Positions 11,160 to 19,785 of a stretch of DNA of 64,000 nucleotides are shown piece after piece. The stretch is from Streptomyces spinoverrucosus (GTDB lineage: Bacteria; Actinomycetota; Actinomycetes; Streptomycetales; Streptomycetaceae): NCBI RefSeq assembly GCF_015712165.1, contig NZ_JADPZX010000001.1, forward strand, positions 5,282,001-5,346,000, written 5' to 3'. How positions within the stretch are numbered: position 1 is the first letter of the stretch; the number at the start of each line of letters is the position of its first letter. Below the pieces are notes generated by a model. The model did no database searches. It had not been told where the DNA came from and saw nothing but the letters and a program-made list of their open reading frames with translations. Position numbers and translations under genes: made by a program.

Positions 11160-11170
11160 CCGGCCCTTCG
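11160..11170 (-). terminator. Right arm of the split terminator
   Basis: CCGGCCCTTCG, the exact complement of 10230-10240, located 9 bp past the end of the Rv3235-like gene. In the present arrangement the two arms are about 920 nt apart, so efficient folding is doubtful. Confidence 0.55.
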
Positions 11171-11178
11171 GCATGGGG

Positions 11179-11676
11179 TCAGTCGTCGTCCGTGGTGCCC
11201 GCACGCCGGCCGCCGAGTTCCACCGCAGTGCAGCGCCAGCGGTGGTCGCGGCCCAGTTCCAGGCGGAAGGCCATGGCGCGCAGGCGCTCGCCGGTGCCGA
11301 TGCGGGCGAAGGCCTCGATGGCGCCGGGGCGGGGTTCGAAGTAGCCGATGTCGCGGATGACGGGGCGGAGGCCGCGGGCGCGCAGGGGGCCGTGTTCGGC
11401 GAGGCGGGCCAGTTCGTCGTAGGCGGGGCCGGCGGTGTGGCGCAGCATCGCGTGGACGGGGCGCCGGCCGCTGAGGACGAGGAGCAGGCGGTCGGCGAAG
11501 AGGTCGGTGGGGCGGAGCTGCGGGACGGCGGCGGGCCGCGTGGCGTACGGCGTCGTACGGGTCGGGCCGGCGCCCGGGGCGCGGGGTGGGCTGCCGCCGG
11601 GACGGCGCGTGTCGCGGCGGGTGGGGGGACGGGAGGCGGGGTGGCGCTGGGCGGTCCTGGTCATGACCTTGTTCAT
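11179..11676 (-). CDS. Rv3235 family protein
   Basis: 165 residues from ATG 11676, preceded by GGGGATCCCC as ribosome site; an in-frame ATG at 11664 is an alternative, and the longer frame to 12003 is not supported. The first 60 residues are Arg/Pro-rich and probably disordered. The rest (LFADRLLLVLSGRRPVHAML ... WRCTAVELG) is the small Rv3235-like domain found near secA in actinobacteria. Function is not known to me; the fold resembles an alpha/beta sheet with a SecB-like or nuclear-transport-factor-like feel, but this is only impression. Converges with secA. Confidence 0.75.
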   Translation of the reverse strand: MNKVMTRTAQRHPASRPPTRRDTRRPGGSPPRAPGAGPTRTTPYATRPAAVPQLRPTDLFADRLLLVLSGRRPVHAMLRHTAGPAYDELARLAEHGPLRARGLRPVIRDIGYFEPRPGAIEAFARIGTGERLRAMAFRLELGRDHRWRCTAVELGGRRAGTTDDD

Positions 11677-12001
11677 GGGGATCCCCGTTTCGCTGGGCCC
11701 GGCCACATGGTTCGTACCGGGCAGTAACTTGCTGTTGGGGATCTTGTACGGGGCTGGTTCGCGGGGCGGCAAGCCGACGGGGCCGGGGTCGAGGGGCCCG
11801 GAAGCTTCACTTATCCGGGTGATCGGCGGGGCCAAAGCCCAGTGGGGGTGCGGGTGGGCCGGGTGAATTTCCGGAGTGGGGTGGACGCCGTCCGGGCTGC
11901 GGGGAGGGACTCGAAAGGGGACCCCCGCACGACCCCGCACGTATCCTGAAGGCCCTTCACTCGGGCTTGCGGAGCCCCTCCGACCACGAAAGCGGCCAGC
12001 C

Positions 12002-12517
12002 ATGCGCGTCTACGTCCCCCTGACCCTCCCCGGTCTCGCCGAGGCGTACAAGACGGGCGAAGTGGGGGCCGGTCCGTTCGTCGCGTACGCCGTCACGCCC
12101 GCGTTGCGCGAGTGGTACCACTCCGACGACATCGAGGAGCTGGAGTACGCGGCGCTGAGCCGGGCCGCGTTGGCCTCGCTGCGGCTGCTCGCGGTGGAGC
12201 CCGGGGTGCCGCGGCGGCGGGTCGTGGTCGCCGTCGACGTACCCGACGGGCAGGCGAGCGCCGAGCCCGGGCGGGGGCTGGATCCGGCGGCGTTGGGGGA
12301 GGTGCGGGTCGCCGGTGCCGTCGCGTTGGCGAAGGTGGCGTCGGTGCATGTCGACTCGGCGGAGGCGGAAGCGGACGTGGCAGCCGCGGCGGAGGCCTTG
12401 CAGGCGGCGGACGCCGGGGACGACGACGCGCAGTTCGTTGTGGACGGGGCCGAGGATCACGAGCTGCTGTGGTTTGCGACGCAGGAGATCCCGAACCTGG
12501 TGGGGCTGGGGGACTGA
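12002..12517 (+). CDS. DUF6912 family protein
   Basis: 171 residues from ATG 12002. Conserved actinobacterial family of unknown function. The N-terminus MRVYVPLTLPGLAEA and the segment 'AVTPALREWYHSDDIEELEYAAL' are typical. The C-terminus 'DHELLWFATQEIPNLV' is also characteristic. No signal peptide or membrane segment. Acidic overall and Ala-rich, probably cytoplasmic. Upstream, 325 bp separate it from the divergent Rv3235-like gene; downstream lies a degenerate tandem repeat and then the HAD gene. Confidence 0.8.
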   Translation: MRVYVPLTLPGLAEAYKTGEVGAGPFVAYAVTPALREWYHSDDIEELEYAALSRAALASLRLLAVEPGVPRRRVVVAVDVPDGQASAEPGRGLDPAALGEVRVAGAVALAKVASVHVDSAEAEADVAAAAEALQAADAGDDDAQFVVDGAEDHELLWFATQEIPNLVGLGD

Positions 12518-12553
12518 CGAGCGCGGGCCCTCGGCGTCGGCGGCGGCCTTGAA

Positions 12554-12800
12554 CTGGTCCGAGCGCCGTGGCCGAGCGCCGGGCGGTATGCCTGCCGTGT
12601 TCCCGCGCCGGCCCGAGCGCTACGGCTGTCTGTCGGGCGGTGTGGCGCGTCCCGGTGCCGGCCGGTGCACCGCGCTGGTCCGAGTGGCACGGCGCTGTCT
12701 GTCGGGCGTGTGCCGTGTTCCCGTGCTGGTCCGAGTACCACGGCGCTGCCTGTCGGGCGGTGTCCGGCGTCCCGTGCCTGCCCGCGTGCCGTGTTGACCT
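12554..12800 (+). repeat. Degenerate tandem repeat, about 4 units of 51-67 bp
   Basis: The 326-bp gap 12518-12843 is mostly filled by imperfect repeats that begin CTGGTCCGAG or a close variant at 12554, 12608, 12675 and 12726. The best-preserved pair (12675 and 12726) shares a block CTGTCGGGCG flanked by CACGGCGCTG and a C/G-rich tail ending TTCCCGTG or GTCCCGTG. A fifth partial unit starts near 12778. The translated frames look like low-complexity Cys/Arg/Ala and are not credible proteins. Confidence 0.65.
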
Positions 12801-12843
12801 GGGGGTCTCTTGATTGTCAGTGGGGGCGGGTAACTTTTTGGGC

Positions 12844-13509
12844 ATGGGGATGCAAGGAGCTTCGCACATTGTGTGGGACTGGAACGGCACGCTGTTCCAC
12901 GACAATGACGCGATCATCGGGGCGACGAACGCGGCGTTCGCCGAGTTGGGGCTGGAGCCGATCACGCTGGAGCAGTACCGGGCGCTGTACTGCGTGCCGG
13001 TGCCGAAGTTCTACGAGCGGCTGATGGGGCGGCTGCCGACCGACGCCGAGTGGCTCGTCATGGACGAGACCTTCCATCGGTACTACGCCGAGCACCGGGT
13101 GCGGTGCGGGCTGACCGACGGGGTGGAGGAGCTGCTCGTGGACTGGGCGGTGGGCGGGCGCAGTCAGTCGATTCTGAGCATGTACGGGCATGAGGAACTG
13201 GTGCCGCTGGTCCGGGGCTTCGGGATCGAGGCGCACTTCATACGGGTCGACGGGCGGACCGGGCCGTCCGGGGGCAGCAAGGCCGAGCACATGGTGCGGC
13301 ATCTGGCCGCGCTCGCCAGTGTGGACCCGTCTCGCACGGTGGTGATCGGGGACGCCGCGGACGATGCGGTGGCGGCGCGGCATGTGGGAGCCAAGGCCGT
13401 GCTCTACACCGGCGGGTCGCACGGGCGGGCCAGCCTGGAGGAGGCGGGGGTGCCGGTGGTGGATTCGCTGGGGGAGGCGGTTGCTCTGGCGGAGGAGATA
13501 GCTGCCTGA
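12844..13509 (+). CDS. HAD superfamily hydrolase (phosphatase-like)
   Basis: 221 residues from ATG 12844. HAD motif I is DWNGTLF near residue 12: the nucleophile Asp is present but the Asp two positions on, usually the general acid, is Asn. Motif II Ser lies in SQSILSMYGHEEL, motif III Lys in SGGSKAEHM, and motif IV is VVIGDAADDAVAARHVG. The cap region (about residues 20-100) is helical, type C1. Known: HAD C1 phosphatases act on small phosphorylated metabolites; the substrate is unknown. It converges with the PfpI gene, with a 9-bp hairpin between them (13591-13619). Confidence 0.85.
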   Translation: MGMQGASHIVWDWNGTLFHDNDAIIGATNAAFAELGLEPITLEQYRALYCVPVPKFYERLMGRLPTDAEWLVMDETFHRYYAEHRVRCGLTDGVEELLVDWAVGGRSQSILSMYGHEELVPLVRGFGIEAHFIRVDGRTGPSGGSKAEHMVRHLAALASVDPSRTVVIGDAADDAVAARHVGAKAVLYTGGSHGRASLEEAGVPVVDSLGEAVALAEEIAA

Positions 13510-13590
13510 GCGGGGCGGGGCGGTGCCGGTCTGGGCGCGCGAGTATGGGCGTCCCTGGGTGCGGGCGTCCCAGGTGCAGGTCCCGGCTGC

Positions 13591-13619
13591 GGCGCGGCGC
13601 CCCGTAAGGACGCCGCGCC
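13591..13619. terminator. Bidirectional terminator hairpin
   Basis: Arms GGCGCGGCG (13591-13599) and CGCCGCGCC (13611-13619) pair perfectly around an 11-nt loop, between the convergent HAD and PfpI genes. Confidence 0.65.
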
Positions 13620-13638
13620 TGACGGTGGGGGCCTGGGC

Positions 13639-14205
13639 TCAGGTTGCCGGAGCCTTGGCGCGGAGTACGGTCAGGAACTCGCGCATCCAGGACGGGTGGT
13701 CCGGCCAGGCGCGGGACGAGACCAGGGTGCCGTCGACGACCGCCTCGGTGTCCTGGAAGGTCGCGCCGGCTGCCTGCATGTCGAGTTCCAGCGCGGGGTA
13801 CGCGGTGACGCGGCGGCCGCGGAGACTGTCGATCGCGGCGGTGAGGAGGGGGCCGTGGCAGATCTGGGCCACGGGCTTGTCGGAGTCGAAGAAGGACTTG
13901 AGGATCTTGCGGAGTTCGGGGTCGTTGCGGAGGTACTCCGGGGCGCGGCCGCCGGGGATGACCACGGCGACGTACTGGCCGGGGTCGACCTCCGAGAAGG
14001 CGAGATCGGCGGGCCAGGTGTAGCCGGGCTTCTCGGTGTAGGTGTCGAAGCCGGGTTCGAAGTCATGGACGACGAACTGGAGCTTCTTGCGGGTGGGGGC
14101 GGCGATGTGGACCTCGTAGCCCTCCTCGCGCAGGCGTTGGTAGGGGTAGAGGACTTCCAGGGACTCTGCCGCGTCGCCCGTGAGGATGAGGATCTTGGCG
14201 GTCAT
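13639..14205 (-). CDS. DJ-1/PfpI family protein
   Basis: 188 residues from ATG 14205 ('MTAKILILTG'); 18 extra upstream codons are possible but unsupported. PfpI/YhbO-type glutamine amidotransferase-like fold. The nucleophile elbow AQICHGP carries the reactive Cys, with an acidic partner in GDAAESLEV near residue 13 and a conserved VIPGGRAPEYLR segment. Known: family members act as deglycases/chaperones or cysteine peptidases under stress; the exact activity here is not determinable. Cytoplasmic, monocistronic in appearance. Confidence 0.87.
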   Translation of the reverse strand: MTAKILILTGDAAESLEVLYPYQRLREEGYEVHIAAPTRKKLQFVVHDFEPGFDTYTEKPGYTWPADLAFSEVDPGQYVAVVIPGGRAPEYLRNDPELRKILKSFFDSDKPVAQICHGPLLTAAIDSLRGRRVTAYPALELDMQAAGATFQDTEAVVDGTLVSSRAWPDHPSWMREFLTVLRAKAPAT

Positions 14206-14777
14206 GGGGGTTGCTCCCCTTTGAGGTGGCTTTGTGGGTGCGTTGGGTTCCACTGCCAACGTGCCTCGGAGCTGCGGCCTTGCCTAGGGGACGCGCCGGG
14301 TTTTCGGACGAGCGGCGAACGGTGGGCGGCACAGGTACTGGGTGAGGTCCCCTGTGCAGACTGTCAAAGTTCCACCCCCGGTTTTGTACACATACGGCTC
14401 ATGACGGGCCCCGGGTAAGGAGCGATAGCCTTGTGGCGTGATCAGCGCGATAGTTCGCGGGGGCCTCGTTGTCCCTGCCCTGCGCCCGGGGAGCATGGGA
14501 GACATCCGTGTCCGGGCGGCGGTCGCTGGTCCTCGCGGGCGGGACGGGGCTGTCGAGAGCTCCACGGCGCCGCGCACACCCCGGGAGCGGACGCCGTCGA
14601 GAGCAGCGTCACATGCCCCGGGCGCGTGGGAAATGGCTGATAACCCCCCGCCCATCTCACCTTGCGGCATAGCGTCGGAACGGACCGGACACCCCGCGTC
14701 ACGACGTCGCGTCGGAAGGCCGGAGACCGTACTTCCTTCTACGTCACGCAACGGCGCGCGACAGGAGCCAGAGGACA
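14206..14777. other. Long gene-free region upstream of NAD-GDH
   Basis: 572 bp with no convincing gene. TAGCCT (14426-14431) with ATGACG 19 bp before it (14401-14406) could be a weak promoter giving a leader of about 340 nt. GTCGAGAGC occurs twice (14552, 14596). A small inverted repeat CGTTGG/CCAACG lies at about 14241-14261. Frames in the region (for example 14438-14839) lack family character. Confidence 0.4.
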
Positions 14778-17700
14778 ATGCAGACCAAGCTGGACGAAGC
14801 CAAGGCCGAGCTGCTCGATCGGGCCGCCCGGGTAGCTGAGAACAGCCCGGTCGGGGGGCACCTACCGACTGGGACGACGGAGCACGGCACCCCGGACCGG
14901 GCCGCCGTACTCGCGTTCCTCCAGCGCTACTACCTGCACACCGCCCCGGAAGACCTCACCGACCGCGACCCGGTCGACGTCTTCGGAGCCGCCTACTCGC
15001 ACTACCGACTGGCCGAGAACCGCCCCCAGGGCACGGCGAACGTCCGGGTGCACACCCCGACGGTCGAGGAGAACGGCTGGACGTGCAGCCACTCCGTCGT
15101 CGAGGTCGTCACCGACGACATGCCGTTCCTGGTCGACTCCGCCACCAACGAGCTGACCCGGCAGGGCCGCGGCATCCACGTCGTCATCCACCCGCAGATG
15201 GTGGTGCGCCGCGATGTCACCGGCAAGCTCATCGAGGTGCTCACCACCCCGCCCACCGGTGACCTCCCGCACGACGCGCACGTCGAGTCCTGGATCCACG
15301 TCGAGATCGACCGCGAGACCGACCGCTCGGACCTGAAGCAGATCACCGCCGATCTGCTGCGCGTCCTGTCCGACGTCCGCGAGGCCGTCGAGGACTGGGG
15401 CAAGATGCGGGACGCGGCGCTGCGGATCGCCGAGGGCCTGCCCGAGGAGCCCATCGCGGGCGATCTGCCGCAGCAGGAGATCGAGGAGGCCCGCGAGCTG
15501 CTGCGCTGGCTGGCCGCCGATCACTTCACGTTCCTCGGCTACCGCGAGTACGAGCTGCGCGACGACGACTCCCTCGCCGCCGTCCCCGGCACCGGACTGG
15601 GGATACTGCGCGCGGACCCGCACCACGAGGCCGGCGAGAGCCACCCGGTCAGCCCGTCCTTCGAGCGGCTGCCCGCCGACGCCCGCGCCAAGGCGCGCGA
15701 GCACAAGCTCCTCGTGCTGACCAAGGCGAACAGCCGCGCGACCGTGCACCGGCCGTCGTATCTGGACTACATCGGCGTCAAGAAGTTCGACGAGCAGGGC
15801 AACGTCGTGGGGGAGCGGCGCTTTCTGGGCCTGTTCTCCTCCGCCGCCTACACCGAGTCCGTCCGCCGGGTTCCGGTCATCCGCCGCAAGGTCGACGAGG
15901 TGCTGGGCCGCGCCGGGTTCTCGCCCAACAGCCACGATGGGCGCGACCTGCTGCAGATCCTGGAGACGTACCCGCGCGACGAGCTCTTCCAGACGCCGAT
16001 CGACGAGCTGCAGGCCATCGTCACCTCCGTGCTGTATCTGCAGGAGCGGCGCCGGCTGCGGCTCTACCTGCGCCAGGACGAGTACGGCCGCTACTACTCG
16101 GCCCTCGTCTACCTCCCACGCGACCGCTACACCACCGGCGTCCGGCTCAGGATCATCGACATCCTGAAGGAGGAACTCGGCGGCACCAGCGTCGACTTCA
16201 CCGCCTGGAACACCGAGTCGATCCTCTCCCGGCTGCACTTCGTGGTGCGCGTCCCGCAGGGCACCGAGCTGCCGCAGCTGTCCGACAGCGACAAGGAGCG
16301 CATCGAGGCCCGCCTGGTCGAGGCCGCCCGCTCCTGGCTGGACGGGTTCGCCGATGCGCTGAACGCCGAGGTCGGCGAGGAGCGCGCCGCCGAGATGCTG
16401 CGCAGCTACCACAACGCGTTCCCCGAGGGCTACAAGGCCGACCACACCCCGCGCGCGGCGGTCGCCGACCTGGGGCACCTCGAGCGGCTCGACGAGGACA
16501 ACAACTTCGCGCTCAGCCTGTACGAGCCGGTGGGCGCCGGGCCCGACGAGCGCCGCTTCAAGATCTACCGCAAGGGCGACGCCGTCTCCCTGTCCCGCGT
16601 GCTGCCGGTGCTCAACCGGCTCGGCGTCGAGGTCATGGACGAGCGGCCGTACGAACTGCGCTGCGCCGACCGCAGCGTCGCCTGGATCTACGACTTCGGC
16701 CTGCGCATGCCCAAGGCGCAGACCGGCGCCGACTACCTCGGCGACGACGCCCGTGAGCGGTTCCAGGAGGCGTTCGCCGCCAGCTGGACCGGCAAGGCGG
16801 AGAACGACGGCTTCAACGCTCTCGTGCTGAGCGCCGGGCTGACCTGGCGGCAGGCGATGGTGCTGCGGACGTACGCGAAGTACCTGCGCCAGGCGGGGTC
16901 GACCTTCAGCCAGGACTACATGGAGGACACCCTCCGCAACAACGTCCACACCACCCGGCTGCTCGTCTCCCTGTTCGAGGCACGGATGTCGCCGGAGCGG
17001 CAGCGCGCCGGGCACGAGATCGTGGACGCCCTGCTGGAGGAGCTGGACGCCGCCCTCGACCAGGTCGCGAGCCTCGACGAGGACCGGATCCTGCGGTCCT
17101 TCCTCACCGTGATCAAGGCCACCCTGCGGACGAACTTCTTCCAGGAGGCGTGGGGCGGCCAACCGCACGAGTACGTGTCGATGAAGTTCGACCCGCAGGC
17201 CATCCCGGATCTGCCGGCGCCGCGCCCGGCGTACGAGATCTGGGTGTACTCGCCGCGCGTGGAGGGCGTGCACCTGCGGTTCGGCAAGGTCGCCCGCGGT
17301 GGCCTGCGCTGGTCCGACCGGCGTGAGGACTTCCGCACCGAGATCCTCGGCCTGGTCAAGGCGCAGATGGTGAAGAACACCGTCATCGTGCCGGTCGGCG
17401 CCAAGGGCGGCTTCGTCGCCAAGCAGCTGCCGGACCCCTCCGTGGACCGGGACGCGTGGCTGGCGGAGGGCATCGCCAGCTACAAGACGTTCATCTCGGC
17501 GCTGCTCGACATCACCGACAACATGGTCGCGGGCGAGGTCGTCCCGCCGCCGGAGGTCGTCCGGCACGACGAGGACGACACGTACCTGGTGGTGGCGGCC
17601 GACAAGGGCACGGCGACGTTCTCGGACATCGCCAACGAGGTGGCCGAGTCGTACAACTTCTGGCTCGGCGACGCCTTCGCCTCCGGCGGCAGCGCGGGCT

Positions 17701-19706
17701 ACGACCACAAGGGCATGGGCATCACCGCCCGCGGCGCCTGGGAGTCGGTCAAGCGACACTTCCGTGAGCTGGGCGTGGACACGCAGAGCCAGGACTTCAC
17801 GGTCGTCGGCATCGGCGACATGTCCGGTGACGTGTTCGGCAACGGCATGCTGCTCAGCGAGCACATCCGGCTGGTCGCCGCCTTCGACCACCGGCACATC
17901 TTCATCGACCCGAACCCGGACGCGGCGACCTCGTACGCCGAGCGACGCCGCCTGTTCGAGCTGCCGCGCTCGTCCTGGGCCGACTACAACACCGACCTGC
18001 TGTCGGCGGGCGGCGGCGTCTTCCCCCGCACCGCCAAGGCCATCCCGGTCAACGCGCACATCCGCGCCGCCCTCGGCATCGCGGACAAGGTCGCCAAGCT
18101 GACCCCTGCCGACCTGATGCGGGCGATCCTCAAGGCGCCGGTGGACCTGCTGTGGAACGGCGGCATCGGTACGTACGTCAAGGCGAGCACGGAGTCCAAC
18201 GCCGACGTCGGCGACAAGGCGAACGACTCGATCCGCGTCGACGGCGCCGACCTGCGGGTCAGGGTCGTCGGCGAGGGCGGCAACCTGGGCCTGACCCAGC
18301 TGGGCCGGATCGAGTTCGCGCACCACGGCGGCAAGGTCAACACCGACGCCATCGACAACAGCGCGGGCGTGGACACCTCCGACCACGAGGTGAACATCAA
18401 GATCCTGCTCAACGGCCTGGTCGCCGAGGGCGACATGACCGTCAAGCAGCGCAACAAGCTGCTCGCCGAGATGACCGACGAGGTCGGCCGTCTGGTGCTG
18501 CGCAACAACTACGCGCAGAACACGGCGATCGCCAACGCCCTCGCCCAGTCCAAGGACATGCTCCACGCCCAGCAGCGCTTCCTGCGCCACCTGGTGCGCG
18601 AGGGCCACCTCGACCGGGCGCTGGAGTTCCTGCCCACCGACCGCCAGATCCGCGAGCGGCTCGCCCAGGGCCAGGGCCTGACCGGCCCGGAGACGGCCGT
18701 CCTGCTGGCGTACACGAAGATCACGGTCGCCGAGGAGCTGCTGCACACCTCGCTGCCGGACGACGCGTACCTGCGCGGGCTGCTGCACTGCTACTTCCCG
18801 GCCGCGCTGCGCGAGCAGTTCTCCGAGCACATCGACAGCCACCCGCTGCGCCGCGAGATCACCACGACCGTGCTGGTCAACGACACGGTCAACACGGGCG
18901 GTACGACGTATCTGCACCGGCTGCGCGAGGAGACCGGCGCCTCGCTGGAGGAGATCGTCCGGGCGCAGACCGCGGCCCGCGTGATCTTCCGCCAGGCGCC
19001 GGTGTGGGACGGGGTGGAGGCGCTCGACAACAAGGTCGAGGCCGCCGTCCAGACCCGCATCCGCCTGCACTCGCGCCGACTGGTCGAGCGTGGCACGCGC
19101 TGGCTGCTCAACAACCGGCCGCAGCCGCTTGAGCTCGCCGAGACGGTCGACTTCTTCGCCGAGCGCGTCGAGCAGGTCTGGTCGCAGCTGCCCAAGCTGC
19201 TGCGCGGCGCGGACCTGGAGTGGTGGCAGAAGATCTACGACGAGCTGACCGCGGCCGGCGTCCCGGACGAACTCGCCACCCCGGTGGCCGGTTTCTCCTC
19301 CGCCTTCCCGACGCTCGACATCGTCTCGGTGGCCGACCGCATGGGCAAGGAGCCGATGGACGTCGCCGAGGTCTACTACGACCTCGCTGACCGGCTGACC
19401 ATCACCCAGCTGATGGACCGTATCAGCGACCTGCCCCGCACCGACCGCTGGCAGTCGATGGCCCGCGCGGCGATCCGCGAGGACCTGTACGCCGCCCACG
19501 CGGCCGTCACGGCGGACGTCCTGGCGGTGGGCAACGGCTCGGCGACGCCGGAGCAGCGGTTCAAGGGTTGGGAGCAGAAGAACGCCGCGATCCTGGGACG
19601 GGCGCGGACGACGCTGGAGGAGATCCACGGCTCCGACGCGTTCGACCTGGCGAATCTGTCGGTGGCGATGCGGACGATGCGGACGCTGCTGCGGACGCAC
19701 TCGTGA
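14778..19706 (+). CDS. gdh: NAD-specific glutamate dehydrogenase, 180-kDa class
   Basis: 1642 residues, matching the about 1650-residue class first described in Streptomyces clavuligerus (from memory). It catalyses oxidative deamination of glutamate to 2-oxoglutarate and ammonia, feeding carbon to the TCA cycle in the cytoplasm. The N-terminal half (to about residue 720) holds ACT-like regulatory segments. The catalytic core lies at about residues 800-1230, with GKVARGGLRWSDRREDFRTE and the Lys-containing VPVGAKGGFV near residue 874, followed by the dinucleotide-binding part (GIGDMSGDVFGNGML). The C-terminal 400 residues are helical. ATG 14778 follows AGGAGCCAGAGG. Ends at a strong terminator. 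Confidence 0.95.
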   Translation: MQTKLDEAKAELLDRAARVAENSPVGGHLPTGTTEHGTPDRAAVLAFLQRYYLHTAPEDLTDRDPVDVFGAAYSHYRLAENRPQGTANVRVHTPTVEENGWTCSHSVVEVVTDDMPFLVDSATNELTRQGRGIHVVIHPQMVVRRDVTGKLIEVLTTPPTGDLPHDAHVESWIHVEIDRETDRSDLKQITADLLRVLSDVREAVEDWGKMRDAALRIAEGLPEEPIAGDLPQQEIEEARELLRWLAADHFTFLGYREYELRDDDSLAAVPGTGLGILRADPHHEAGESHPVSPSFERLPADARAKAREHKLLVLTKANSRATVHRPSYLDYIGVKKFDEQGNVVGERRFLGLFSSAAYTESVRRVPVIRRKVDEVLGRAGFSPNSHDGRDLLQILETYPRDELFQTPIDELQAIVTSVLYLQERRRLRLYLRQDEYGRYYSALVYLPRDRYTTGVRLRIIDILKEELGGTSVDFTAWNTESILSRLHFVVRVPQGTELPQLSDSDKERIEARLVEAARSWLDGFADALNAEVGEERAAEMLRSYHNAFPEGYKADHTPRAAVADLGHLERLDEDNNFALSLYEPVGAGPDERRFKIYRKGDAVSLSRVLPVLNRLGVEVMDERPYELRCADRSVAWIYDFGLRMPKAQTGADYLGDDARERFQEAFAASWTGKAENDGFNALVLSAGLTWRQAMVLRTYAKYLRQAGSTFSQDYMEDTLRNNVHTTRLLVSLFEARMSPERQRAGHEIVDALLEELDAALDQVASLDEDRILRSFLTVIKATLRTNFFQEAWGGQPHEYVSMKFDPQAIPDLPAPRPAYEIWVYSPRVEGVHLRFGKVARGGLRWSDRREDFRTEILGLVKAQMVKNTVIVPVGAKGGFVAKQLPDPSVDRDAWLAEGIASYKTFISALLDITDNMVAGEVVPPPEVVRHDEDDTYLVVAADKGTATFSDIANEVAESYNFWLGDAFASGGSAGYDHKGMGITARGAWESVKRHFRELGVDTQSQDFTVVGIGDMSGDVFGNGMLLSEHIRLVAAFDHRHIFIDPNPDAATSYAERRRLFELPRSSWADYNTDLLSAGGGVFPRTAKAIPVNAHIRAALGIADKVAKLTPADLMRAILKAPVDLLWNGGIGTYVKASTESNADVGDKANDSIRVDGADLRVRVVGEGGNLGLTQLGRIEFAHHGGKVNTDAIDNSAGVDTSDHEVNIKILLNGLVAEGDMTVKQRNKLLAEMTDEVGRLVLRNNYAQNTAIANALAQSKDMLHAQQRFLRHLVREGHLDRALEFLPTDRQIRERLAQGQGLTGPETAVLLAYTKITVAEELLHTSLPDDAYLRGLLHCYFPAALREQFSEHIDSHPLRREITTTVLVNDTVNTGGTTYLHRLREETGASLEEIVRAQTAARVIFRQAPVWDGVEALDNKVEAAVQTRIRLHSRRLVERGTRWLLNNRPQPLELAETVDFFAERVEQVWSQLPKLLRGADLEWWQKIYDELTAAGVPDELATPVAGFSSAFPTLDIVSVADRMGKEPMDVAEVYYDLADRLTITQLMDRISDLPRTDRWQSMARAAIREDLYAAHAAVTADVLAVGNGSATPEQRFKGWEQKNAAILGRARTTLEEIHGSDAFDLANLSVAMRTMRTLLRTHS

Positions 19707-19732
19707 CGCGCTCGTAAGCCTGTACGACACAA

Positions 19733-19768
19733 AGGGCGCCCCGGGCCGGAAACGGCTCGGGGCGCCCT
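19733..19768. terminator. Bidirectional terminator after gdh
   Basis: Fifteen-base-pair stem (one G-U) with arms AGGGCGCCCCGGGCC (19733-19747) and GGCTCGGGGCGCCCT (19754-19768), loop GGAAAC, between convergent gdh and the TagH-like gene. Confidence 0.85.
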
Positions 19769-19785
19769 CGCGCGTGCGGCGCGGG

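Noticed and set aside
12568..12813. 81-residue Cys-rich frame in the tandem repeat
   Set aside because: Its apparent periodicity comes from the DNA repeat itself; the frame breaks between units and there is no ribosome site.
14438..14839. 133-residue frame in the gap before NAD-GDH
   Set aside because: Low-complexity, runs into the start of gdh, and has no ribosome site or recognisable motif.
14862..19730. 1622-residue open frame antisense to the NAD-glutamate dehydrogenase gene
   Set aside because: It mirrors the GDH gene codon for codon; high-GC third positions leave few stops on the other strand. Its composition (Arg/Val/Leu/Asp-rich) matches no family.
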